From Histoplasma ohiense (taxonomy: Eukaryota > Ascomycota > Eurotiomycetes > Onygenales > Ajellomycetaceae), in assembly GCA_017607445.1 (NCBI GenBank), contig JAEVHH010000001.1:1922001-1986000 (forward strand): DNA of 64,000 nucleotides, read 5' to 3'. The notes under the pieces are model-generated. The model made no database searches. It was not told the DNA's origin and saw nothing but the letters and a program-made list of their open reading frames with translations. The position numbers and the translations under genes are program-made. Below, in pieces: positions 1 to 11,565 of the stretch. Within the stretch, counting starts at the first letter, position 1. Each line of letters starts with the position of its first letter.

Positions 1-403
1 TTACAAAGCCATCCTCTTTTTACAATGGGGAGTTAGTGTATCCTGGTGAGGGCTGTTTTAAGTTTTAAACTTGCTTCCCTTTCATCGAAAAAGAAAGAGC
101 GAGGCTAGTGGAAAAGTTGTGTTATTGGAACCCTTTATGATTATCCTCTTTCCACTTCATTTCTTCGACTTTCACTAGCTGATGGTACTATTCCACTTGT
201 ACCCTTTTCGAAAATGCGCGCCATTACTGTTTTGTTTCTATGACTCAGAGCAATAGAATGCCTTTTGAAATTTTCACTTTAAACAAAATACTGCAAGAAT
301 GTGATGGTAAATCAAAAATATATAGAAAACATGCATCAACATGCCCGCCGGTGGACAAAATTGGAAACAAAACCAGAGTGAACGGAAGAGCGAAAACGTA
401 AGT

Positions 404-427
404 AACATATATATATATATATATATA
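404..427. repeat. (TA)n microsatellite
   Basis: A perfect run of alternating T and A lies just downstream of the bestrophin-family gene, in its presumed 3' flank. The remaining bases of 1-497 show no gene. Confidence 0.8.
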
Positions 428-497
428 GTCTAAACGCTCACTTCATACATGTGACGTCACCGCATATACATCATTCCATCGGCAACAAAGGTAATCA

Positions 498-1136
498 TCA
501 CACCCCATTCCTCACCCTTTCTTCACCGCTGCGATTCGTCGCCCTCATCCGTATAAACATTTCCATCGGTTCATACCCTCCAGCATCGCCACCACCACCA
601 CCACCACCTACCAGCCCGTCCTCCCCCCTCACAACTGTAACTTTTTTCCACTCATTCAGAATCGCCTCAATCTCCACCCTCTCATCCTCCACAATAGCAT
701 CCATCTTAATATCATTCCGATCGTATCCAAACGGATCTTCCAACTGCGATCCAATCCCCTCAATACCATACAGCGTGAAAGTAACCAGCGAGACAATGGG
801 CACAGCCCACCAGCCCATCTCATCAACCATGGCAAACGGCAGCACGGCGCCGAAGAGCGCCAACACCTGTTTCTGATGGATGAGGTGCGCAATGGGGATC
901 GGCGTGAGCTTGATGGTCTCCATGCGCCCGTACGCGTCAGTCAGCGCGTTAAGCTGGGTTTGCAGGTTGCTGGCGCCCGGCGCCGTGAACCAGCCACGCT
1001 CCTGGCCGCGCCTTATGAAGCCGTCGACGAAGAAGGTTAGCTGGAGAGGCAGGCCCAGGCCTTCGTGCTCGTACGCCTGCAGGCCTGCGGGCAGCAGGCT
1101 GTCGTATTCTGGGTTCATCACTCGCTCGCCATCCAA

Positions 1137-1170
<34 letters not shown>

Positions 1171-2225
1171 CGGCCGTCGCCATGAACACCTGCACCGTTG
1201 ACATTTACACTACCATTCCTGTCCTGGTGGCGCAGGAACATAGTACTCTCCGCCGCATTGCTGAGACTTGTACGCCCGCCGCCACCATCAATGCCATCAG
1301 CAACGTTCCGATTCAGCGCCCAGGCCGCGCCCCATTCGGCACGCAGATAATTCTTCACGGCGTAAGGGATCGCCATGAGGACACGTATGGTGCGCTCCAC
1401 ATCGTTTTTCTCAGCGAGGGTGAGAGGCCCCGATGTTCTGTTATAGGCGTGCGTGAGAATCGTTCGGGTCAGGTTGCGCACGGAAGTGTTGATGACGGAT
1501 AGGTTATTGCGACCATCCCAGAAGCGGTTGTAGGAAGTTTGGTTGCGGAAGACAAGGATGAGGCCAACGACTATGGAGAGGGAGGGAATCTGTTTGTTTT
1601 TGAAGGGGATTGTGTTTATTTCCCAGCTTATATTAGTGTTGTCTCGTTTTATAAAAAGGAGGTTTGTGGGTAGAGTTGAACGTACGATTGTTGGAGGCAG
1701 GCCCAGGCTGTCGTAAACGTTTCTATCCAGATAGACGACTAGAGCGGTGAAGAGGCCGTGCAGGATGACGGGAATGAGGATTTTAGTATGTATAGCGCCT
1801 TTTATAAAGCGGAGGACGAGGGGCCATCTGTGTTTTTTTTGTTTTTTTAAAAAAAAAAAAACCAGTTTGACTATCAGTTTTTGAAGCTCGCAATCAAAAT
1901 CTTGGGGAAAAATGTGTTCGACTTCTCGAAATTGGAAATGTTTTTTGCTTTGTTTTGTTTTGCTTTGCTTGTTTTTTATATAACATCATTTTTTGGAGTG
2001 TATAATTAGGACTTGAAAATAAATCCCTTCAGGTACATGGCTTGTGTAGCATTCATACAATAACGTATCGCAGACATACTGAGCTCAATACCATACATAC
2101 CTCCGTGGCTTTGAACGACGCGACTTGCGAAACGGAAACGTTTGTCTTCGCTGGTGGTGCCGTACGTTCACAACACTTCCATTTTTCAACAGGCTCTGTG
2201 GCGACGACGGCTCACTGAAACGCAT
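498..2225 (-). CDS. Bestrophin-family anion channel
   Basis: Two exons, 2225-2101 and 1827-498, joined by a 273-nt GTATGT..CACAG intron, give 484 residues. The join produces KPRRWPLVLRF, which matches the usual start of fungal bestrophin/UPF0187 proteins. Further family landmarks are VYLDRNVYDSLGLPPTIV, FRNQTSYNRFWDGR and, near the C-terminus, LTPIPIAHLIHQKQVLALF and EDPFGYDRNDI. Several hydrophobic segments (for example LIPVILHGLFTALVV and two near VLPFAMVDEMGWW) support a multi-pass membrane protein. Bestrophins conduct chloride or bicarbonate; the role in fungi is poorly defined. Odd feature: an acidic insert with about ten consecutive Asp residues encoded by a GTC/GAC triplet run. The start ATG at 2225 is the one in frame with the conserved exon and is preceded by no better candidate. 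Confidence 0.88.
1136..1168 (-). repeat. (GAC)n triplet run encoding poly-Asp
   Basis: Read on the coding (minus) strand this is a near-perfect GAC/GAT repeat inside the bestrophin-family gene. It encodes about ten Asp residues in a region that is otherwise low in complexity. Confidence 0.85.
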
Positions 2226-3969
2226 AGCCGAGATGGATGTGGACTTGGAGAGGATCGCGGCCTTCTTATTCCCGCTTCCTTTATGCTGCCGTTGTTGTTG
2301 AATCTTTCAGGAGGTTGGGTTTAGAGTTGCGGATAAAATATTTAAGCTTAACCTCCACCTAGGGTTAGGCCTTATCGGCTTATCGGCGCTTGGGGGGTGT
2401 GTGTCGCTTCCAAGTCCGTTCACGAATAGTGAGTGTATGAATGGAAGGAATAAATGAGGATACGAAAGGAGAAGAAAAATTGAGAAAAAAGAAATCAGCA
2501 GTAAAAAAAAAAAAAAAAACGAGGTTTACATTTCAGCAAACAGAAACGAAAGGGGGCGAAATTGTGCTTGCGCCGCTGTTTGAGAATGGGCGAGGACTCC
2601 CAAACCCTGAGCGCCAACGTGGAAACAATGGCGCGGGGGAACGGGAGAGAAGCAAGATGGGCGAATGGGATCCCGCATACGGAGTACTAAAATATGCATG
2701 CACATGCTGCGTATAGCATGAGGAATGGATTTGATACAGGAAGCAAAAGCGGGGAAGGTTCGAATGGCGTGTCTCGTCTCCCATCGCCTGTCAAATAGTT
2801 ACTGGTTGCAGGGATTGGCGGTTGATAACAGTCGTCGTGAAATCGACGCAGAAAGAAGTCGCAAGATTACCTCTCGATCCAATAAAAAAAGGACTCCTCC
2901 GTTGGAAGAAAGAGAATGGGGAGCGAAGTGAAGTTTCATTTAGCAGCTGCCGTATGTAACTAGTTTCCTTTGCGTGTTTGATATTTATTTTGGGTTCGAA
3001 CACCAACCAGCAAATCCACCTTCATCTAACCACTGGATATTTACATGGCACCGAATTTGCCTCTCCGCCTGCTCTGCTCACACTCGCTTAAACGAACGCT
3101 CTGATTAACATGAATGATAGAGAGATAACTGAAAAAAAAGCGGGGATTGACAAGTCAACTTAAGTAAAAGAGAGCAGCGAAATAAATTAAAAGCGGAAAT
3201 AAATGATCATGATGCAAAACAAACACAAACAAACTCTTCTCCAATACAATCCAAATTCCAATCCCAATTCCAAGGAATCAGTACCCGCGGGGGAAAGGGG
3301 GGGAGAACCAACTAATGTAGAAAAATGTGGAGGTGAAGATGTACAGACAGACAGAAAATTTTCTGAGCTTAAAATAATTCCCAAATTTACACTCCTCACT
3401 CCTGCTCGTGCTCCTACCCTATCTTCCCAACAGGTTCCTGATACCAATGTATATATAGAGTTAAGAAGAAGATGCAAGAAAAGAGGAAAACAAAGGAAAG
3501 TCGAAACCAGGTTTGCTAGAAGGGAGGAGGATAGAGAGAGCCACATCACATTGCCCGGCCCAGTCAAGTCCCATTGGAGTAGAATATCTGTTTAGTTGCG
3601 CGTCGCTATTTGGCTGGCTGGGTTTTTGGATTGAGAGGAAGGAGCACCATGTAACCGAAGCAGATAAATGTTATTTGGAGATGACGAATGGAAAATGCTG
3701 TGAATGCAATCAATCAATTCGTAAAAGTTGATGTAGTGAGGGGTTTTAAAAAGAGTGGATGGAAAAGGAAAAGATAGCTTAAAAGAAGGGGGGGGGGGGG
3801 AGGAGAGGATAAAAAAGTAAGTCAAACTACTTGAACCCAAGTGATTGGCATAAAAGTAACGTAAACGAAGCAAAAGAAAGATTATGATGCAAGTGCAGGA
3901 AGAAGCAGAGCATAAAAGGAACGCCATGAGCAGATAGGAAAAAAAAAAAAAACCAGATAACGGAAAAAA
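2226..3969. other. Intergenic, no gene seen
   Basis: Lies upstream of the bestrophin-family gene and downstream of the FHA-RING gene. It contains homopolymer A and G tracts (about 2505-2518 and 3789-3800). The open frames inside it are short, low in complexity and overlap on both strands, with no domain I recognise. It probably holds the bestrophin promoter and the FHA-RING 3' UTR. Confidence 0.6.
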
Positions 3970-6196
3970 CTACAACCGGCCAGCACGACCGTCAAATGCT
4001 AAAGGACCAAGATCGTTCCGTGGCGTTAATGGGGTATCTTCGAACATATCATTACCACCTGCACCTGCACCGCCACCGACATTATCACCATGCCGGGTTT
4101 GCTGTGGTCGACGACCATCGGGAGGCCGCAAACATTGGGGTATGTCGATGTTGGAACTGCGCATGATCGTCTCGCCGAATCCATGGCCCGCCGCGTCGTT
4201 ACTTATTCCATTTGCCATACCTACATCCGGAGTATTAAGGTCCGCATTCGCGGTCGAGCTAGTTCGCCTCGGAACTCCGTTTCCGGCTCGTGGGGTTGCT
4301 AAAGGGGTCTCATCAAGGTTCATCATGTCGACTGCAGCGGCTAGGTTGTCATGGTCTTCACTTGTCTGCCTATGATGATTATGGCCATTCGGTGACGAAG
4401 CGGATCTCTCGCCTGTAGATTTGGTGGCGGCGGGGTTTGTGGTTGCGGCGGTTGTGTTGTCGGGAGAATCCTGTGCAGGCTGGTCTTGGGACTTGAGAGG
4501 TTCCGGATACGTCTCATCCTCAAAGGGGTCGTTCGAATCGTCTACCTCTGCACTGAGATCTGTATATGCACGGCAGTTTGGGCATTGGAACATGGGGTAT
4601 TCTGGCGTGTGGATGAGGCGATGTATGCACTTGTAATGCCAGACATGAGCACAAGCCGCCATAAAAAGGCATTGATAGGGACGCTGCGAAATCACATTAG
4701 TCTGAAGTAACGGCTCCAAGTCCGATACGGGAAGGGGCCCCCACGTACCAAAACTGAACCAAGACATATGGAACATTCCCTGCTACCCGCATAATCTGCC
4801 GCGTTCTTGCCCTTCCCCAGGTTATTGATTAGAGCCGCTGTATTTTTGCTGTTGGTATTGCGTCTGTCAGTGTGAACTCCTTCCCACACTCCGAAAAATA
4901 CCGGTGTAGGAAACAAAAAATACAATGGAGAATGAACACAACATACTTAAATTCATTTGCTTGTTGCTGCCACGTCCGATTGCATTCGATTCGCATCCGT
5001 ACACATCTGAAAATCATCTCCTCGCCGCCCCTGAAATCAATTCCTAGTTGCAGAATATCGCCATCTCTCACGGCATAGAGCCGCGAAGCCATGTTGGGTT
5101 GGCTTAGGCGCATGTGGTTCAAGAAAGTTCCCGAGGAGCTCCCCACATCCCGAATATGCCATTGGCCATTAACGAAGGAAAACTCGCAGTGTCTCCTGCT
5201 CACGACTTTGGATTTAAAGCCAATTGGGGCATCGGATGGTTCTGTTGGATTGTGGACAGCAATCCCATCACGCTCGGAATACCGCCCCACTCGAATTACA
5301 GAAGATTCATTCGGCAGGGTTCGTGAAGTGGTTGTGAAAGGTAGCGAGGGTCGTGAGTTCTGATGAGGGTCTTGATATGCATAGAAACGTATGGCGGGCT
5401 TTGGGGGATCGGATTTCAAACAGAGATCTGGGGAGGACCGCAAAGGAGTAGCGCCTGCTCGTCTGCTGGGAGACTCCATATTCCCTGGCGTCGTGTTTCG
5501 GGTCGTACCAGTCGAGTGTTCGGGAGTGGTTTCACTGCGATTCCGGGAAGCTGACGGCGACGGCGACGGGTGTTGCGACTGGTCCTGGGTGGCTCCGGAT
5601 ACATCCATGCGTACTATGTTCCGATGTCGTGCCATGCCGGATGCTGGCCCCGGCTCCGATGGCTCCAGGTCGTTAGACGGGATAGAGTGTGAAGAAGCAG
5701 ATGACGAGGGGGGGTGCGAATGGTCTGAGCTGGAGGAGCTCTCACTTTGCGCGGAGAGGTTGGTAGATAGCCTTGAAGGGTCAGGCTCGGGACATGGGTG
5801 GCGGGTAGGAGGTGACCGGGTGGGAGAAGCTGTAGTAGTGGTAGCAGTAGCAGTGGTAGAAGTAGCTGCAGCAGTCGCAGTCGTCGTCGTCGTCGCCGTC
5901 GGAGTAGTTGTAGCAGCACCAGTAGCAGTTGCATCAGCAGCCGCAGTATCTACAGGAGGTGCAGTGTCTGTGGCAGACAAGGCTGGAGGAGAAGCGGAAT
6001 GCAATGACAGGCCAACAGCCCGCGTCAGGCTGTTTCGATACGAGCGGTGGCTACTACTAGCTGAGTTGCCAGACAGGTGGGAGTGAGTGTACGCCCGGAG
6101 GTTGCTCAAGCGGCGCAGACGACTGGGGCGCGAGCACGAGGACGAGGGCTCAGGGGAGGGAACTCTGGCAGCAGTGGCGGGAGAGGACATAGACAT
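3970..6196 (-). CDS. dma1: FHA-RING E3 ubiquitin ligase, Dma1/Chfr type
   Basis: Three exons, 6196-4947, 4848-4749 and 4683-3970, sum to 687 residues. Introns are 98 nt (GTATGT..CAACAG) and 65 nt (GTACGT..TCGCAG). The N-terminal ~270 residues are Ser/Thr/Ala-rich and disordered. An FHA domain follows (roughly 275-410) with the phosphothreonine-binding signature VGRYSERD, SKVVSRRHCEF and SSSGTFLNHMRLS. Splicing then joins ECSICLGSVL to RPYQCLFMAACAHVWHYKCI and FQCPNCRAYTDL, giving a complete C3H2C3-type RING at about 440-500. This FHA-then-RING order is that of yeast Dma1/Dma2 and animal Chfr/RNF8, ligases acting at the mitotic and septation checkpoint. The C-terminal ~180 residues are disordered. 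The start is the first of two close ATGs (MSM). Confidence 0.93.
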
Positions 6197-6237
6197 GAAC
6201 TTGCACTTGCACTCGAGAGTGGGCTGGCGTTAAACGA

Positions 6238-6302
6238 TTCTTGCTGCTGCTGCTGCTGCCGCTGCTGCTGCTGCTGCTGCTGCCGCTGTTTCGGTTGCTG
6301 CC
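6238..6302 (-). repeat. CAG-rich triplet repeat upstream of the FHA-RING gene
   Basis: On the minus (transcribed) strand this is an interrupted CAG repeat lying 42-106 nt upstream of the FHA-RING start codon, so probably within its 5' UTR or promoter. An open frame covers it and would read poly-Gln or poly-Ser, but that frame is not joined to a recognisable protein, so I treat it as non-coding. Confidence 0.7.
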
Positions 6303-8198
6303 GTTGTCGTCTTTGTATATGTAGCTGTCCCGGTGGGGAAAGGTGGTTACTTCCACGTACTGTACCCTGTACAAAGCGCGGGATAGAACCTCGTGCGAGG
6401 CGGACTGTGTCGAAGGGTATTTGATCGATCAACCAAAATCGGTGGCTGGGAACAATTTGGGATTTAGGAAGAAGACGGCACAAAGCGGGAGAGAAGACCA
6501 GAGCAAAGACACACAGGAAACCGGCAGTCAGAAGGTGACAGTCCCGCCGGAGAGCGTGAGGGCGAGGAGGACGAGGCTGGAGGGGAGTGCGATCTCTTAT
6601 GAAGAGTTGCGAGTATTTATTTATGATCGATGTCTTTGGATGGAATGGGATTCGGTCTGCAGCCAAGGGACCGGGCGGGCAAAACTTAAATGGATCTCGA
6701 GAGGCAACGCGCACAATAGCAGCTACAGCGGCGGTGGGTTTATCTTTACAGCCGTTCGTTTTTATCAATTATAAAATTGTTGTTTCTCTTTCATTGTCTT
6801 CGCGGTTTGACGTTGAACAGCGTGTATATATCCGGTCTGGTTGGCGATGTGATCGTCTGCAAGGTATTATTATATTCATAGTATCGAATCATTACCAGCG
6901 GCTGCAGCTGCCTCTGGGCCGTACAATGGACAGACAGATCAGGGGCATGGAGAAAGGACTGCGCCGTTCTTTGACCTCGATGGCTAAATTCTTTTACCTT
7001 GTTGGATAGTTATAATACAGTGCTGATCGTCGAGCGAGAATATAAAGGCCTTCTTCCTCCCTGGAACAAAGGGCCCAACCAACCAAGCAACGATGCACAC
7101 CGCTGGGAACGTTCCGCGCTTCCAGTGATTGATTGAACCAGTCAAGTTAACTGTGCGGGGGAAAAAAAATAAAAATAAATAAATAAATAAAAATACAAGC
7201 AGAGATACATCCTGGTTCCCGGTTATTCATTCTCATTTCTGTCTGGCCCTCCCCTCAGTGGGCCAAGAATTGGCAGCAAAAATATAGTTACAGTACATCG
7301 CTCGAGAGGAAGATAGAAGCATGGAGTTGCCAACCCGCTGCAGAGCTGCTAAACAACCCGGCTGCTACTAGCCTGCCAGCTGCCCGCGACGGGCCTGTCT
7401 CCGCCTGTCGCTGGCTCTCCCTGGGCTGTCAATGCTGTCATCCGGGTATCAAGTCCATCAACTGACCGGTTCAACTGTGCACATCCTGGATCCGCCACTC
7501 TTAGCCTGAGACATCCCCAGCCAATGGATGGAACACTGATTCTAACTTCGTTCATATTGCAGAGGGATTGCGCGGAGAGTCAGTATCGCTGGTGTCGGGG
7601 AGAATCATGCCACCTTTTTGTTCTCTTTTTTACAAGCATGCTTCACGTCGCATTCTTGAGAACTTGAATGCTTGCTGAGCTTGCCAGCGAAATATAGTTA
7701 ACTAGTCAACTAACTAACTAGCGAACTAACTTTAGCCTTAACCAGAGTAAGTACTCGTAACTAGTGAGTGGATTTGTAAAGGTCAGCAGCCAGAGCGATC
7801 TGTTTTCACAAGAAGATAAGAGACTCATCTCATGAACCCCTTAGCCATCTTTGATCATATTTGATATGTATCTGCCTCGTGGGCGATTCTTGGCGCTTTT
7901 TGACACATTCGAGGGTATACTTTAGCATTGTTTCTCTTTCATCAAGTTTATAACAACGCTGTCACTCTGCCCTGCTTCGATTAGGCTTGCTTCTTCGTCA
8001 ATATTGGAACCCCACAATGGAGCTTATAGACGTTGATGTGGTTGAGATGGTCTGCGTCTAGCAAACAGGGACTCTTGCTGTTGTATTCTTGGTGGTCATC
8101 AGAAAATGACAGCATTGTGAAGATGGTAGATTAGAGTTAAGTTAGTCAATGGCTTGAACCTCCTGCAGATGTATTCTCTGACAACTTTCTACAGCACC
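6303..8198. other. Intergenic, no gene seen
   Basis: Probable promoter of the FHA-RING gene at the left, then AT-rich sequence with an AATA run near 7165-7190 and short AACTA/ACTAG iterations near 7697-7735. No open frame here shows a recognisable domain. Confidence 0.55.
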
Positions 8199-8788
8199 AT
8201 GGTCAAGGCCCCAAACAGCCGTTGGGACCCAATCTTCATCTGTGAATCCGCCTCTTACCGACGCTTGACGCAAGTCAAAATTTGTGCCCAGGGTATCTAT
8301 AACCCATCAGTTCTATGGAATAAATGAAAATATTGAGCCCAGAGAATGTCTGCCCCACATTAAGGCATTTTGTCAATGACGAATACCCACCCACAGCCAT
8401 TCTCTTGCAATACATTCCTAACATGAAGGAGCTAAAATGGACTGAGTATGATGAAAGAAGAATCCAAAATTTTGTTGGTGGACTGAATGCGATCCATTAC
8501 GCACTAGTCTTTCATGATGACCTTCATCCCAGGGATATGATGGTTGTGGACGGGAATCCAGAAATGATAATCTGGCTAGATTTTGACAGGGCGCGGACGT
8601 TTAATGGACATCTTTCAGAGAGGCAGAAGGAATTGATTGCATTTGATAAAGAGCTCGTGGCCGAGATGGCTGATTTCATGGTTTGTTTCCTTCCCTCCCT
8701 GCACAGTTATGCTCTCACTGTTAACTATTTACAGAAACATGATTTTGACAAAGGGCAGTTCGATAAAACACGGCAGTACTATCGGTGA
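8199..8788 (+). pseudogene. Decayed fungal protein-kinase-like gene
   Basis: Conserved pieces occur in order but in different frames. NRWDPIFICESASYRRL starts after an ATG at 8199 and runs into a TGA at 8325. FYGINENI is readable in a second frame around 8311-8336. SPENVCP, YPPTAILLQYIPNM, HDDLHPRDMMVV and IIWLDFDRAR lie in a third frame from 8324 to about 8610, and the end ADFM..KHDFDKGQFDKTRQYY comes after a probable GTTTGT..TTACAG intron. This is the order of a small fungal kinase-like family: N-lobe, catalytic loop, metal-binding loop. The catalytic-loop Asn is replaced by Asp (HPRD in place of HPRN). At least two frame changes make a working product unlikely. Missing introns cannot fully explain the breaks, since the frame pieces overlap. 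Confidence 0.7.
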
Positions 8789-10002
8789 CCGAGGAACACG
8801 GGGATGGCAGAGCTAATGACTTAATTGCGCGGGTTGTTTTATGGATATAAAGACCAGACTTGGCATCCTTCTGATCAAAACGCCGACAGTTTGTATATCA
8901 ATGCTGCTCTTGCATCACATTTAGCGCCAAGGACCATGAGCAGCCAAGAAACCCCCTTTCACCCCTTTAAAACCCACTCGCGAAACTATCAGTCCACCCA
9001 CGACCAACCCCACCATTTCAAGAGACTGGTTCTACCCCAGCCAGAAAGATAACCGCAGCAAACTGACACAAGACTGGATGAAGGAATAGACATCGACTCG
9101 ACACTGCCTGCAACTCATTCTCGCCACTTGCTAGTATGCATCACTCCTGAGAATCTCGGCACAGATCCGTGACCAATGTGAGTGTGGAACTAGGGAGAAA
9201 TTTCTACATGTATGTGTAGATAGACCGTCCAAAACTTCGCCAACAATGTTGGAAACAACGCCAAAGAACTAACTGGGGGCAGATCCAATAAACTCTCACC
9301 TATTCTTGGAGGCAAACTACTAAACCACGTAGAGGGAGATATAAAATAGAAAATTACAGAGGAGGAACTAGAGCAGTTGTATCCTGTATGTCCCGCAAAG
9401 GGAGAGGTCGGGGCGAACGAACTAATCAATCACTCAATCAATCAATCAATCAACTAAGGTTTGCATACTACCCGGGAAACAATAGTCGTAAGGAGCTCAA
9501 AAAAGGATTCTTTGCTCATTTAAATCGCATGATAGGTCTGTCGCATCCTCAAAGTGCCTGTATAACATCACAAACGTCTGGGTACATCACCATATTGTGT
9601 GATGGTTAATCGATCTGTTGGCTGACAGTTAAATGAGCTTCAAAGTTGCTGAGTGCGGTTCAACCTCCCTACCAACACCACGGCATGGGATTGGGAGGAG
9701 AATGGTGGTGCGTGAACAGAATGATGCACGCAGCTGAATGTATTTAATATCCCCGGTTGTTGACTCCACGCGGCACTGGATCGGCCCGTCAACCTTTCTG
9801 GATTTTAACTCAATGGTGAGCTAATGTGCTAGCTAGGATCTTCTATTTCCGAGAATTACAATCAACCTTGATCCACACTTGTGCTTTGTTCCCATCGCTA
9901 TAATGAATATTTTGAAAGGCTTACTTACTCCCAACTGCCACCCGACAAATGCCAACCACGCGGGGCCACATTAGCAAGCTATCAGAAGAGTAACACCAAA
10001 AG
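8789..10002. other. Gene-poor spacer between two kinase relics
   Basis: No coherent gene. A short AATC/ATCA iteration lies near 9425-9450. A stretch at about 9880-9990 could be the N-terminal exon of the SRPK-like relic that follows, but I could not show continuity of frame. Confidence 0.5.
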
Positions 10003-11565
10003 TACCGTCCAGGCGGGTATCAACCTACGAGGTTGGGCGATGTGTTTTATGGAAAGTTTTCAGGTTATGGCCAGTATTCTACAATGTGGTTAGCGCGAGA
10101 TACAGAGTAGGATCCCGCCTTTTCCTCTCTGTAATTTCTGACCGATAAACTGTGAACCAAAGGACCCATAGAGTTGTTTGCCTTGAAAATCCTGCAACCT
10201 GCTTTGAGCGATGACGGGATGAGAAATTATGAACTCGACATGCTACGGGTTCATGACAAATGATGGCTCTACGCACCGCGGGAAAGGGCATATTCTTAGC
10301 GTTGCTGATGATTTTCGGGCCGCGCGGAGATCATATAAATCTGCCTACTCTGTAGTGCTAAGGCAATCGGCTTAGATACCTGTGCCGACGGTCAGGCGGA
10401 TTGCGAAGCAGCTCTTACTTGCACTTGGTTATCTCCACAGTTCTTGCGGCATAGTCCATACCGGTCGGTAACGCTTTATTATTATTATTATTCCTACACC
10501 GCCGGACCTAGAAAAAGTATGCGGGAGCTCAGTATACACAAATAAGGAGAAAAACCATGCAGCAGACACACACCACTTCTGGCCTAAAAGCCCACCTGTG
10601 GTTGCCTTCACCACCACCCAACACGCCACAAGCATCATCTGGAGTGCCACCACATCAAACCACCCTCAGGTCATCCTCTGAGTGTCAGGTTTGTAACCTT
10701 TGATTAATTCAAAGTATAAGGCTAAGATTTGAACAGATATTGAACCAGGGAACATTCTTATTGAGATGAATGAAAACAAGTTGATTGCCCTGCCTGCCCT
10801 ACCGTCGGATGTATTCAAACCGTCGGAGTTTTACATGGCTTCTGAGCCTCTCCCTATATGAATAGCGATTTTTCAAGCATTGATGTTTAGTTAGCCGATC
10901 TTGGTACCGGTAAGCGAGCTCTGCAAGATCTCTATATATGTGCTATTTTAGGTATCCGACAGTGGTAAAGCTAGTTGGGTTGGTAGGCACCTGACGGAGT
11001 TTATCCAGCCCCGATGCCTACGAGAGCACCCGAGGTTTCACTGGAGGCAAAATCGGATGCGGGTACCGACATATGGAATGCGGGATGTGTTGTGGATATT
11101 TAAGAATCCAATCCACTAAACATATTTTAGCTATTACAGGCTCCAGATCTATGAGGTTTTCGCAGGAAAGTATCTGTTTGATAGCCGTCCAAGTGCAGCG
11201 GGATCTTATGTCCCTGAATATCATTTGTCCCAAATGATTACTCTTTTCAGCCGCTTTCCCAGAGACCTACTCAATAGAGGCCAAGCATCAGGCAAATTAA
11301 ATGCTTTGACTCGGAAGGCAATAACTGCACAATAACTGCTTCAGCAGAATTACCTGATCAAAATTGTGATAGGTAACCTTAAGGGCACCCCTAGCATGTC
11401 CGGATACTCATTGGGTGGGTTCATTGAAACAAGAGCTTTAACTCCATTCAGGAGAAGAAAGATTTTGTCCACTTCCTCCAATCTATGCTTGCTCTTGCAC
11501 CGGAAGAGCGAAAGCCCGCTCATTTGTTGCTTGAGGAGTCGTGGTTAAACAAAGAATATAGCTGA
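10003..11565 (+). pseudogene. Decayed SRPK-like serine/threonine kinase gene
   Basis: All landmarks of a fungal SRPK-like kinase can be read in order. YRPGGYQPTRLGDVF is at 10003, the glycine loop GYGQYSTMWLARD at 10063, ELFALKILQP (ATP-binding Lys) at 10171, and RIAKQLLLALGYLHS..CGIVHT at 10394-10462. An intact GT-AG intron (10464-10736) follows. Then come DIEPGNILIE (catalytic loop) at 10737, LADLGTG near 10891, WVGRHLTEFIQPRCLR near 10976, APEVSLEAK..TDIWNAGC near 11027, YEVFAGKYLFDSRP near 11150, LLNRGQASGK near 11266, and a C-terminal piece DFVHFLQSMLALAPEERKPA ending at a TGA at 11563-11565. The pieces need frame changes (about 10858 and 11024), and there is an in-frame TAG just before LADLGTG. 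The gene is therefore broken, yet its introns and order are preserved, implying fairly recent loss. Confidence 0.8.

Noticed and set aside
2989..3010. Possible tRNA B box (GGGTTCGAACACC)
   Set aside because: No A box at the proper distance and no cloverleaf pairing.
5391..6086. 231-codon plus-strand open frame
   Set aside because: Antisense shadow of the Ser/Thr/Ala-rich head of the FHA-RING gene; composition follows that codon bias.
6106..6768. 220-codon minus-strand open frame with poly-Gln
   Set aside because: It has no recognisable domain, is driven by the CAG repeat and overlaps the 5' end of the FHA-RING gene in another frame.
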